A stretch of 15,421 bases of DNA from NCBI GenBank assembly GCA_964417895.1, contig CAYQJS010000082.1:1-15421 (forward strand), read 5' to 3'. This document shows, one piece after another, positions 1 to 7,289 of this stretch. Source of the stretch: CAYQJS01 sp964417895 (GTDB lineage: Bacteria; Chloroflexota; UBA6077; SHYK01). Numbering within the stretch: position 1 is the stretch's first letter; each line of letters starts with the position of its first letter. The position numbers and the translations under genes were made by a program. The notes under the pieces are model-generated. The model did not search any database, had not been told where the DNA came from, and worked only from the letters and a program-made list of their open reading frames with translations.

Positions 1-120
1 CCGTCGGGATTGCGTACGCCCGTCCCCCGCGGCCCCCGTCGGGATTGCGTACGCCGGCCCCAGGCCTACCGTGGGGGCGTACGCCCGGCCCCCCAGGCCC
101 AGTGTGGGGATTGCGAGCGC
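1..120. repeat. Degenerate ~35-bp tandem repeat, about four units
   Basis: Units begin at 1, 36, about 69 and about 102. The first 20 bases of units 1 and 2 (1-20 and 36-55) are identical and include the palindrome CGTACG. Unit 3 has lost about five bases around GATTG but keeps GCGTACGCC. Unit 4 keeps GTGGGGATTGCG and then diverges. The second half of each unit is a C-rich spacer. The window starts inside the array, so it may extend further upstream. No coding potential is apparent. It lies about 85 bp upstream of the ThDP-enzyme gene, and I see no functional site in it. Confidence 0.75.
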
Positions 121-125
121 GCTTC

Positions 126-187
126 GCATGAACGTGGGCGTTACCCCCCTCCCTAACCCTCCCCCTCAAGGGGGGAGGGAACCAGTT
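126..187 (+). repeat. G/C-rich hairpin repeat, copy A (extended form)
   Basis: The 44-base core (143-186) contains an inverted repeat: CCCTCCCCC (157-165), loop TCAAG (166-170) and GGGGGAGGG (171-179). The left flank starts ACCCCCCTCCCTAA and the right flank is ACCAGT. Extended outward, 126-187 matches copy C at 8503-8564 in 59 of 62 positions by eye. It ends just upstream of the Shine-Dalgarno sequence of the ThDP-enzyme gene, so it lies in or near that gene's 5' leader. There is no T-tract, so a classical intrinsic terminator is unlikely; a REP-like dispersed repeat fits better. Confidence 0.8.
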
Positions 188-206
188 TCTTCCTTGGAGC
201 GTTGCC

Positions 207-1865
207 ATGAGTGACACGACGATGACCGTCGACGAGGCGGTGTGCGCGACCCTATCCGAGTACGACGTGGAGTACGTCTTCGGGATGCGCATCTACACTG
301 ATCTCGATACCTCTCGCACGCGACCCATCTGCATCCACTACGAGACGACCGCCGAGCTGATGGCGTACGGCTATGCCCGTGTCAGCGGCAAGCCTGGTGT
401 GTGCGCGATCAATCGGCCGGGCACTCCCAATATCCTGATGGGTCTGGCCGAGGCCTACAACTCCTCGATACCGATCATCGTTCTGCTCGATGGGCTTCCG
501 GTCGGGATGGAGGGCAGGAACGCCCTCTATGCCTACGACCAGGTCAGCCTGGTTCGGCCGCTGGCGAAGTGGGTGGCCGAGGTCTCCGTACCAGCACAGA
601 TGCCGGAGATGCTGCGCAAGGCGTTTCGCATCGCGACGTCCGGCCGCCCCGGGCCCGTCGTGCTCATTCCCCGCGGCATCGCCGAGCGGGAGATCTCGAA
701 TGCGAAAATCTTCGCCGAGCGCCAGTTCAGCGTGTTCCCGGCCACGCGCCTCCCACCGGATCCCGACCTCATTCGGGAGGCGGCCAGGCTCCTTGCCGAG
801 GCGGAACGCCCCTGCATCGTCGCCGGCGGCGGCGTCAACACGTCGCAGGCCTGGGTGGAGCTGCGGTCGCTCGTCGAGCTGACTCAGTTCCCGGTCGCTA
901 CGACGATCTCGGGCAAAGGGGCCTTCCGCGAGGCTCATCCGTTGTGCGCGGGTGCTCTGGGGGAGATCCAGGGCGGAAGGCTCGGGCGCGGCAGAGTCGC
1001 GGCGAAGATCGTGAAGGACTCCGACGTGGTGCTGCTGGTCGGGAGCCGCACGAACCAGATGGCGACGAGCAATTGGACCGTCCCCGATCCGAGCTCTACG
1101 CTGATTCACGTGGACATCGATCCGATGGAAATCGGGCGTAACTACACGACGCAGCTCGGCATCGTCGCCGACGCGAGGCTCGCCCTGCGGGCGCTCGCCC
1201 AGGCTCTACAAGAGCAGAGCTATCGTCCGAAGAGTTCTCGCGCGCCGGAAATCGAGCGGCTGCTGGAGGAATGGGAACGGGATAACGAGGCGATGGAGGG
1301 CTCGAATGCGATCCCCATTCAGCCCGCGCGGCTAATCAAAGAGATTCGCCCCTTCATCGACTCGGACACGATCCTGGTCTCGGACGGATCGAGCCCCTTC
1401 ATGTGGGCGAGCAGTCACCTGAAAGTCGACGCTGGGCCAACGTTCATCAGTCCGCGTGGAACGGGCGCCATCGGCACGGGCTTCCCGATGGCGGTGGGCG
1501 CCAAGCTCGCGGCGCCCGACAAGAAGGTGATCTGCTTCGAAGGCGATGGCGGGATCATGTGCGGCATCCTGGCCGAGCTGGAGGTCGGAGCGCGCTACAA
1601 CCTCGGCATCCCCGTCATAGTGTTCAACAATGGATCGCTCCTCCACGAGAAGAGGCGGATGCACGGCCCCCTGCGCGAGGAGATGGATTTCCTGCCCGGC
1701 ATCGACTTCGCCACCGTTGCGCGCGGATTGAAGTGCGAAGGCATCCGCGTGGAGCGCCCCGAGGAGATCCGCCCGGCGCTGGAGCGGGCGCTGGCCAATC
1801 GCAGGACGCCGACGGTGATCGACGTCGTCATCGACCACGATCAGGGGTTCCCGGCGGCGGGGTAG
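207..1865 (+). CDS. Thiamine-diphosphate-dependent enzyme (acetolactate synthase / benzoylformate decarboxylase-like)
   Basis: This 552-residue protein has the three-part layout of the ThDP-dependent 2-keto-acid decarboxylase and acetolactate synthase superfamily, at the usual length. The N-terminal pyrimidine-binding domain (about 1-170) has the conserved glutamate in HYETTAELMAYGYAR (E46), which activates the cofactor, and ends with SGRPGPVVLIPRG. A central domain (about 190-320) follows. The C-terminal diphosphate-binding domain has the metal/ThDP motif GDGGIM (G446-D447-G448) running to FNN (N474-N475). GGAG (196-199) lies 7 bases before the ATG. The loop after the first strand reads VFGMRI, where family members usually have VFG followed by a small residue and G. 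Expected role: cytoplasmic decarboxylation or carboligation of a 2-oxo acid or acyl-CoA. The substrate cannot be read from sequence. No regulatory small subunit (ilvN-like) follows, which argues against a biosynthetic acetolactate synthase. It stands alone on the plus strand. Confidence 0.92.
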   Translation: MSDTTMTVDEAVCATLSEYDVEYVFGMRIYTDLDTSRTRPICIHYETTAELMAYGYARVSGKPGVCAINRPGTPNILMGLAEAYNSSIPIIVLLDGLPVGMEGRNALYAYDQVSLVRPLAKWVAEVSVPAQMPEMLRKAFRIATSGRPGPVVLIPRGIAEREISNAKIFAERQFSVFPATRLPPDPDLIREAARLLAEAERPCIVAGGGVNTSQAWVELRSLVELTQFPVATTISGKGAFREAHPLCAGALGEIQGGRLGRGRVAAKIVKDSDVVLLVGSRTNQMATSNWTVPDPSSTLIHVDIDPMEIGRNYTTQLGIVADARLALRALAQALQEQSYRPKSSRAPEIERLLEEWERDNEAMEGSNAIPIQPARLIKEIRPFIDSDTILVSDGSSPFMWASSHLKVDAGPTFISPRGTGAIGTGFPMAVGAKLAAPDKKVICFEGDGGIMCGILAELEVGARYNLGIPVIVFNNGSLLHEKRRMHGPLREEMDFLPGIDFATVARGLKCEGIRVERPEEIRPALERALANRRTPTVIDVVIDHDQGFPAAG

Positions 1866-1955
1866 CGACGCCTTCCGGCATCCGGACCGTGCAGCGCGCA
1901 GGTTTGCGACGGTGGGGGCAGCCCTCACCCGGCTAGCGCCTGCGGCGCGTCGCCG

Positions 1956-1981
1956 GCCTCTCCCGCTGCGGCAGGAGAGGC
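1956..1981 (+). terminator. Strong hairpin downstream of the ThDP-enzyme gene
   Basis: GCCTCTCC (1956-1963) pairs perfectly with GGAGAGGC (1974-1981) across a ten-base loop, which itself can pair as CCGC/GCGG. It starts 90 bases after the stop codon of the ThDP-enzyme gene. The following bases (GTTAAAGGG) contain no run of T, so it may be a dispersed palindromic repeat, or an mRNA 3'-end stabiliser, and not a true intrinsic terminator. It marks the approximate boundary where GC content drops. Confidence 0.35.
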
Positions 1982-2428
1982 GTTAAAGGGCCGCACTTAC
2001 GGCGGTTACGAATCCGACTCGAACTTAGCCATGGCGAAAAGGGCTTCGAGCGGGGAGGGATCCACAACGAACGCCACCCTCCCGCTGGCCCTGGGTATAC
2101 TTCAGATGCCGCTCGGAAGTAACTAGCTCGGCAGGTAGAATTTGTACCTTTTTAAGCAGGCCTGGGCGTGTTCCAACCCGTCTCCTGCTGTGCTCGCCAG
2201 GTAGCGATCCGCCTTGTGGCCCTTGTCCGAAACGTGCCCGGAATGGTCTGTCCCTAAACGGCGACTCGGATTGTTCGATGGGCTGCCAGCCAATGGTGAT
2301 GTCGGTCGGCCAATGAGAGTCCTTCTGGGCGTGACCCCAATCTCACGATGGCCCATTATTGGATGGATGCAACAGGATGAAAACCCAGTGAGGTTTCTTC
2401 TGCACACGCGTCAGAGGACGATAGGCTC

Positions 2429-2459
2429 GTGACGCCGCCCGGGCGCCACGCCTTAGAAT
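2429..2459 (+). promoter_or_regulatory. Possible promoter of the ATPase/partner operon
   Basis: TAGAAT (2454-2459) resembles a -10 box and lies 42 bases before the ATG at 2502. GTGACG (2429-2434) is a weak -35 candidate with a long 19-base spacer. A 10-base palindrome, CGCCCGGGCG (2436-2445), sits in the spacer and could be an operator. The call rests on consensus resemblance only. Confidence 0.2.
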
Positions 2460-2501
2460 AGATTGGAAGTCACAGTAAGTGATAGAGGGTCGGCTAGGAC
2501 A

Positions 2502-4415
2502 ATGCTGACGGAATGGACGATAGAAAACTTTAAGCCGGTAAGCGGTTCCCTAGAGTTGCCGATCGCTAGCATAACAGTTCTTGCTGGTCTTAACAGCTCC
2601 GGTAAGAGCAGTCTTCTTCAATCCATACTCCTTATTTCTCAAACGCTCGGTAATCCGAACTTGGATAGGCCGCTCATCCTTAATGGAAATATAGTCCAGT
2701 TAGGAACGTTTGATGGCATTCTGAATGACCATGCAAGTGGTCCATACATCAGAATAGCCTTCACGTACTCATTCCCTCGACAGTATCCGAGGTTTCCGGG
2801 AACCCGCCTTCCTCCTTACGGCGTCCGCGTCACTCCCTTCGATGAGTTCATTCAGTCAGTATCCGTGTCCGCCTCCTTCGTGGGAACAGTCCGACCCTCG
2901 GCTGAAGCCGCTGCAATTGAGGCAGTCAAGGTAATCCTGAGCGAAGCGAAGCTCATAGTGGACACGCGATCCTCTCCGGCTCAGAGCCGAGCCCTCGGCC
3001 GAGCGGGAGAGTTGGACCCGGTGAGCGCTCAGTCGCCTCGGCGAATCGAGGCTCACATTCGGCGGCTGAACGAGGAGGAACAGTCGGCCTTTCTAAAGGA
3101 TGTCAGTTCCGATTTCACCCGACTACTTCCCTATCCAAATAGCAGCAACTACGTGGGCAGGGTCCAGTCTAAGGCCGATGGATCCCGGACCGAAGAGGAA
3201 TACCTGACGGGCCTCGCGCACTTTCTGCCCACCAGGTTTGTGGGAAAGTTCAACCTGAAGACCCGCCAGGATGTAGAGCAGAAAGCAAGCATCGACACAG
3301 TCTTGCGCTTGCTCAACGCTAAGCCTTACCGTGTGCGACCGCGGCGTCACCTTGAAGCGGTCTTGCAGCTGCTCAGCCAAACAGTCGAGCCTGAGCTGAG
3401 TCAAGGAATACGTGGCCTGCAAGAGCGACACAGAGGCATTGAATTATTCAAAGGGCGGACTCTAGGCGACCTGCTGGAATGGGCTCGACAGACTCCGCTT
3501 AGCAGTGCCTCTCGGTCATTCTTTACGAGGCGCCTTCGGTCACTCGTGGCCGAACAATTAAGCACCAGTCCCCACTTTAATGGCAGCGCCGGCCTTGAGA
3601 CGATCCGCGGCCAGTATGAGTTGGAGACGTTGGACTCCGGCGCTCGACACATCACGAACTTCCTGACCGCGATGGTACGTTACCTTGGCCCGCTGCGGGC
3701 AGATCCTCAGACCGCGCAGCGGTTCGCGCCGTCAAGCGAGCCGGATGACGTCGGAGCGAAGGGAGAGTACGCCGCGGCGGTATATGACGCGAATAGGGCT
3801 CAGCGGATTGTCTGGTGGCATCCCACTGAAGGCAACCAGGTTACTTCCTCACTGGCGGAAGCTATGGACGCCTGGGTTCGTCACTTGGGCGTGGCCCACC
3901 GCGTTTCTACCGCGGAAGCTGGACTCTCTGGCGTTTCGTGGATGATCCAGCCCCTGCCCGAGTCCCGGGAACGCACGCTGCCGTCAGTGGGCGTGGGCGT
4001 CAGCCAGGTCTTGCCGATTCTGGTTGCCGGCCTCTTAGCACCGACGGGTGCATTGCTCCTCTTCGAGCAGCCCGAACTGCATCTCCATGCCAGGGCGCAA
4101 GCTCGTCTAGGCGACTTCTTTCTGGGGCTATCGAAGGTCGGAAAGCAGTGCCTAATTGAGACCCACAGCGACTGTCTGGTCAACCAATTCCGTTATCAAA
4201 TCGTCTCTCGATCGGTCTCCGAAGAGGAAGACATTGTCATTTACTTCATCGAGCAGGACGAACAGGGCGACGCCCATTTCGTACCGGTCGAAATATCAGA
4301 ACGAGGCAACATAGTCAACTGGCCTGACGGATTCTTCGATGAGAGCCTACATCAGGAGGACCGAATCACTCGGGCGTCCGTTCTGGCGCGGACACCTCGG
4401 GGTGTCAGTTCGTAG
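2502..4415 (+). CDS. AAA/ABC-type ATPase with DUF3696-like C-terminus
   Basis: The 637-residue protein opens LTEWTIENFK and reaches a Walker A motif, GLNSSGKS (29-36), typical of SMC/RecF/OLD-like ATPases. A long middle region (about 100-440) is mostly helical and charged. The second half of the nucleotide-binding domain follows: signature-like GVGVSQVLP (497-505), Walker B LLLFEQPE with catalytic E522, and switch histidine in ETHSD (H555). The end, ERGNIVNWPDGFFDE (W607 in the WPxGFF motif), matches my memory of the DUF3696 tail. There is no TOPRIM domain, so it is not an OLD nuclease. I chose ATG at 2502 because it leads straight into the first beta strand; an in-frame TTG at 2463 has no ribosome binding site. 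The gene is more AT-rich than its flanks. The unknown gene 14 bp downstream is probably its partner. Known relatives are poorly characterised; some single ABC-like ATPases of this kind act in phage defence, so a defence role is inference. Confidence 0.88.
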   Translation: MLTEWTIENFKPVSGSLELPIASITVLAGLNSSGKSSLLQSILLISQTLGNPNLDRPLILNGNIVQLGTFDGILNDHASGPYIRIAFTYSFPRQYPRFPGTRLPPYGVRVTPFDEFIQSVSVSASFVGTVRPSAEAAAIEAVKVILSEAKLIVDTRSSPAQSRALGRAGELDPVSAQSPRRIEAHIRRLNEEEQSAFLKDVSSDFTRLLPYPNSSNYVGRVQSKADGSRTEEEYLTGLAHFLPTRFVGKFNLKTRQDVEQKASIDTVLRLLNAKPYRVRPRRHLEAVLQLLSQTVEPELSQGIRGLQERHRGIELFKGRTLGDLLEWARQTPLSSASRSFFTRRLRSLVAEQLSTSPHFNGSAGLETIRGQYELETLDSGARHITNFLTAMVRYLGPLRADPQTAQRFAPSSEPDDVGAKGEYAAAVYDANRAQRIVWWHPTEGNQVTSSLAEAMDAWVRHLGVAHRVSTAEAGLSGVSWMIQPLPESRERTLPSVGVGVSQVLPILVAGLLAPTGALLLFEQPELHLHARAQARLGDFFLGLSKVGKQCLIETHSDCLVNQFRYQIVSRSVSEEEDIVIYFIEQDEQGDAHFVPVEISERGNIVNWPDGFFDESLHQEDRITRASVLARTPRGVSS

Positions 4416-4429
4416 GCGATGGGCTTTGC

Positions 4430-5479
4430 TTGACGCCCTGTTTCGTCGTTGATCCACTGATCATCACGACGCCACTCCCAGAGTCTTCCAGCGACGAGAA
4501 GAAGGCCTGGCTGGTGTCCCTTGAGGCCTGGGCGGCGGAGATTACGGCATCTCCTTACGAGTGGCGCCACGTATTAGCCTGCACGCACCAGTTGCTTATC
4601 GTCAACCGGTTCCCCACGTTCCGGTCGCTGAGAGAAACGGTTAAAGAGACAGGGTATGAACTGAACATAGCTCATCTCTCCGGAGCCGTCGATCGCTTCT
4701 TCCAGGATAGAACGCACGACCTCATGATGACAGTTCTAACCCAATATGCTTTGGCGGAAGTCGATGTTCATCCGTCCGAGTTTCTTGCCAGAAACGACAA
4801 CTCGGTCGAGCCGGAGCTCTCGAACGCCATGGTCTGCCTGGCGTGCGACAGGCAAATGGGCGAGGCCTTCGCCTCCAGTGTTCAAGTGGTTACCAGGCCG
4901 TTCGTGGCAGGACGGCTGCCGGTACTTGTGCGAGCGACGATAGGGGCCACCGATCCCACACATCTTCAAGGGACCCTCCAGGGACGTAGCCTGGAAGAGT
5001 TTTTTGAGACGATCTCTAGCCCAGACGATCTGCTGGGGCTCGCAAGCGCACGTGATGTTCTCCGTGCTGGAGCAGCTGCGGTCATTCGCGAGGTCGACAG
5101 GCATGCTGCGAACCTGTCGCACGGTCAGAGCCTGCCGCTGCGGCTAGGGGATGGTTTCTTAGGGTCGGTGCAGAGCTCAGGAATCGCCGACGACCAAGCG
5201 TCGTTAGAGAAGCTGCTTCGGCTAGGAGCTGCGTTAAAGGCGAATATCGCCAGCGAACTGAACGTGGGCCTTCGTCAGATTCGGCTGAGTCCAAACCCCA
5301 ATAGCGGGCAGGTGACCCGGGCGAGCGATGGTGCAAAGGCCTGGAGGCTCAGCGTCACTGCTAGGCGTGCGGGCTGGCGTCTTCACTACTGGCACATTCC
5401 GAGAAGCCACGTTCGGGACGAGGCAATAGAACTGGCCAATGTGGTGAAGGAGAGCGACCCCGTGGAAATCCCTGAGTAG
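4430..5479 (+). CDS. Hypothetical protein, probable partner of the upstream ATPase
   Basis: I do not recognise this 349-residue protein. It has no signal peptide or membrane segment, so it is probably cytoplasmic. The first ~130 residues are rich in aromatic and hydrophobic positions (WRHVLACTHQLL, RFFQDRTHDLMMTVL). A possible Cys pair occurs in MVCLACDRQMG. The last ~50 residues read as alternating strands (AWRLSVTARRAGWRLHYWHI, then IELANV). The start is the TTG at 4430, 14 bases after the ATPase stop: it is the first usual start codon in a frame open from 4343. A four-codon mini-ORF (ATG at 4419, TGA at 4431-4433) overlaps this TTG and could couple translation to the ATPase gene. GC and codon use resemble the ATPase and not the flanking genes. 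The gene ends 39 bp from the convergent binding protein 1. Role unknown; tight linkage suggests the two proteins work together. Confidence 0.8.
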   Translation: MTPCFVVDPLIITTPLPESSSDEKKAWLVSLEAWAAEITASPYEWRHVLACTHQLLIVNRFPTFRSLRETVKETGYELNIAHLSGAVDRFFQDRTHDLMMTVLTQYALAEVDVHPSEFLARNDNSVEPELSNAMVCLACDRQMGEAFASSVQVVTRPFVAGRLPVLVRATIGATDPTHLQGTLQGRSLEEFFETISSPDDLLGLASARDVLRAGAAAVIREVDRHAANLSHGQSLPLRLGDGFLGSVQSSGIADDQASLEKLLRLGAALKANIASELNVGLRQIRLSPNPNSGQVTRASDGAKAWRLSVTARRAGWRLHYWHIPRSHVRDEAIELANVVKESDPVEIPE

Positions 5480-5518
5480 AGGGTAGAGTCCTCCGGACCC
5501 GATATAAACCAGGTCTCC

Positions 5519-7219
5519 CTATGTCTTGTTCCATTCGAAGAAATTCCACGTTTGGGGGCCCTTGATCCCGGTTACGCCCCTGAGCGCGGGCACCGGCTCG
5601 GGGTTCCAGTAGAGCATCATGGCGGGAATGTCGGCGAGGTGCTCCCGCAGCAGGTCCCGGTGCAGGACGAGCCGGTCTTTGGGATCGATCGTCGCGACCA
5701 GCCTGTCGAGGATGGCATCCACGGCCGGGTTGTGGTACGCGCCGTTGTTGGTGCCCGTGAAGCGGTTTTCAGCGGTTACTGTGCGCTTGGAGTGCAGGCG
5801 ATCGACGTAGAAGACGGGCCCGCGGACGTTCGTAAAGAATACCCCTGAGGCTGTGGCCTTCTGGCTGCGGTCGCCGGCCAGCGCGGCGGGAATGACGTAG
5901 ATGCTCGGGTCGGCGCCGGCTGCTTTCCAGTTGTCGGCGATCACCGCGGCTTCTCGCTCGAACGTCGGGTCGCCACGGACCTCGATCCCGAAGCGGTCAC
6001 CTGTCTCTCGGTGGGTAAGCATGCCGTCGGGCCCCGGGGTCCAGCCGGCTTCGGCGAGGACCTGCCGAGCGCGTGCCGGGTCGTATGGGAACTGGGGGAT
6101 CGACGACTCCAGCTCGCCGCGGATGTCCTCGTTGGGGCGGAACCAGCTGTCAGCCGCGACGCCTAACCCGTGGGTGATGACGTTCGCCAGCGTCGCCCGG
6201 TCCGTGGCCTGGTACAGCCCCTGCCGCACAGTCCGGCTCGTAAGTCCATTGCGCGGACGAGCGACCTCCGGGCGGAACTGGATGTCGAGCACGCGCAGCT
6301 GGTCATCCAAGAATACGTACACCTGGTTGCCGGTGCCCTCCCACCGCTGTTTCAGCTCGGCCGCGGCGTCGAGCGTCAGCGCATTCGGAATGATCGCGTC
6401 GATGTCGCCGGCCAGGATGTTGGCGACCATCGTGTTCGCGTCGGGGATCAGCCGCAGGATCACCCGGTCCAACGGGGGGCGCCCCTGCCAGTATCCGTCG
6501 AAGCGGACGAAGTCGATCCGTGACCCCTCCTCCCACCGATCGACGCGGTAGGGGCCAAGACCCACGAACTCGCTCGTCCACCGAGGGCTGTTCAGCAGGC
6601 TCTGTTTGTCTGCACGGTACGCGTCCTCGACGAGGTGCCTGGGAAGCGGATAGAGGCCGCCCGGGCGGTTGGCATCGACGAAGACACCGGACCAGTGCAC
6701 GACGAACGTGAGGGGATCCGGCGCGCTGACCGACTGCATCAGGGCCATCACCGGCTGGGATTGGTTCGGCAGCTCGGGGTCCTTGTACACCTCGTAGGTG
6801 AAGACCATGTCGGCGCTGGTGAAGGCAGCGCCGTCATGCCACTTGATGTTGGGGTAGATCTTCCAGGTCGTGTCCATCGAGCCATCCGGATTGATGCGCC
6901 ACGAGCCCTTGTCGACGGCGGGCAGCTCGGCCAGGCGCGGTAGGATCTCATCGCCCCGCTCGGCGTACAGGTGCTCGTGGGCGATGTGCCAGATCTGTGG
7001 CTCGCCGGCGCCCGCCACGGCGCCGACGATGCGGCGCTGCAGTGTGTTCAGCAGCCGGGCGACGCCAATGGTGAGCACCTTGGGCGCCGCCGGTCGGTCC
7101 GGCTGCCCGGGTGCGCTTGCCCCTTCGGAACTGCGCCCGGCGCTCGGCCCGCAGCCAGCCAGGCCGACGGTGAGGGCGACGAGAAGAATGGTGAAACGGG
7201 TTGCCTGCCTCGAGAACAT
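5519..7219 (-). CDS. ABC transporter substrate-binding lipoprotein, family 5 (binding protein 1)
   Basis: This 566-residue protein belongs to the peptide/nickel/oligosaccharide solute-binding family (SBP_bac_5, DppA/OppA-like). A lipoprotein signal peptide (RQATRF, then a hydrophobic stretch) ends in lipobox LAGC, giving lipid-anchored Cys23, followed by a Ser/Gly/Pro linker. The family motif PDGSMDTTWKIYPNIKWHDG ends at about residue 130, followed by TSADMVFTYEV. Later hallmarks are GLGPYRVDRWEEGS and YDPARARQVLAEAGWTPG. The C-terminus is NFFEWNKT. The start at 7219 has AGGAG (7228-7232) eight bases upstream. A longer in-frame start at 7309 would translate hairpin repeat B and overlap the upstream gene, so I reject it. 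The protein would deliver solutes to an ABC permease that is not encoded in this window. Ligand unknown. It is the last gene of the minus-strand run, 70 bp after amidohydrolase 1. Confidence 0.93.
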   Translation of the reverse strand: MFSRQATRFTILLVALTVGLAGCGPSAGRSSEGASAPGQPDRPAAPKVLTIGVARLLNTLQRRIVGAVAGAGEPQIWHIAHEHLYAERGDEILPRLAELPAVDKGSWRINPDGSMDTTWKIYPNIKWHDGAAFTSADMVFTYEVYKDPELPNQSQPVMALMQSVSAPDPLTFVVHWSGVFVDANRPGGLYPLPRHLVEDAYRADKQSLLNSPRWTSEFVGLGPYRVDRWEEGSRIDFVRFDGYWQGRPPLDRVILRLIPDANTMVANILAGDIDAIIPNALTLDAAAELKQRWEGTGNQVYVFLDDQLRVLDIQFRPEVARPRNGLTSRTVRQGLYQATDRATLANVITHGLGVAADSWFRPNEDIRGELESSIPQFPYDPARARQVLAEAGWTPGPDGMLTHRETGDRFGIEVRGDPTFEREAAVIADNWKAAGADPSIYVIPAALAGDRSQKATASGVFFTNVRGPVFYVDRLHSKRTVTAENRFTGTNNGAYHNPAVDAILDRLVATIDPKDRLVLHRDLLREHLADIPAMMLYWNPEPVPALRGVTGIKGPQTWNFFEWNKT

Positions 7220-7240
7220 TTTGGGCGCTCCTGGGCTTTG

Positions 7241-7284
7241 ACCCCCCTCCCGGACCCTCCCCCTCAAGGGGGGAGGGGACCAGT
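7241..7284 (+). repeat. G/C-rich hairpin repeat, copy B
   Basis: This 44-base copy differs from copy A only at the central TAA-to-GGA change and one base before ACCAGT. The arms CCCTCCCCC and GGGGGAGGG are intact around loop TCAAG. It fills most of the gap between the stop of amidohydrolase 1 and the ribosome binding site of binding protein 1. In that leader it could form an mRNA hairpin that adjusts relative expression of the two genes. Confidence 0.8.
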
Positions 7285-7289
7285 CCTTC

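Larger units (their letters stand above)
1866..2501. other. Intergenic stretch with no supportable gene; composition changes within it
   Basis: The first ~120 bases are GC-rich and hold a strong hairpin (1956-1981). From about 2000 the sequence becomes more AT-rich, like the two genes that follow. Two small opposite-strand reading frames exist: 2123-2407 on minus (94 codons from a GTG) and 2214-2432 on plus (72 codons). Neither has a good ribosome binding site or a recognisable domain, and they overlap. The last ~40 codons of the minus frame, ending at 2123, look mildly protein-like (charged and aromatic residues, ending KRYKFYLPS) and could be the remnant of a lost gene. I see no tRNA, insertion-sequence end or clear attachment site. 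The leader and possible promoter of the ATPase gene lie at the right end. Confidence 0.5.

Noticed and set aside
252..1109. 285-codon open frame on the minus strand
   Set aside because: It is antisense to the ThDP-enzyme gene, with Arg/Pro/Ala-rich low-complexity translation and no domain.
2005..2035. tRNA T-arm-like string (GTTCGAGTC on the minus strand; GGTTACGAATCC on plus)
   Set aside because: The flanking bases do not form the five-pair T stem, and no acceptor, anticodon or D arm is present. It is not supportable as a tRNA or as an attachment site.
2123..2407. 94-codon minus-strand ORF as a real gene
   Set aside because: GTG start without a ribosome binding site, no recognised domain, and an overlapping plus-strand frame of similar quality. 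Kept only as a possible relict.
2463..2501. TTG start at 2463 for the ATPase
   Set aside because: There is no Shine-Dalgarno sequence before it and the 13 extra residues add nothing recognisable. The ATG at 2502 begins at the conserved first strand.
5480..5518. Bidirectional terminator between the partner gene and binding protein 1
   Set aside because: Only GTCC-TCC-GGAC (4-bp stem) is present, with no T-run; too weak to call.
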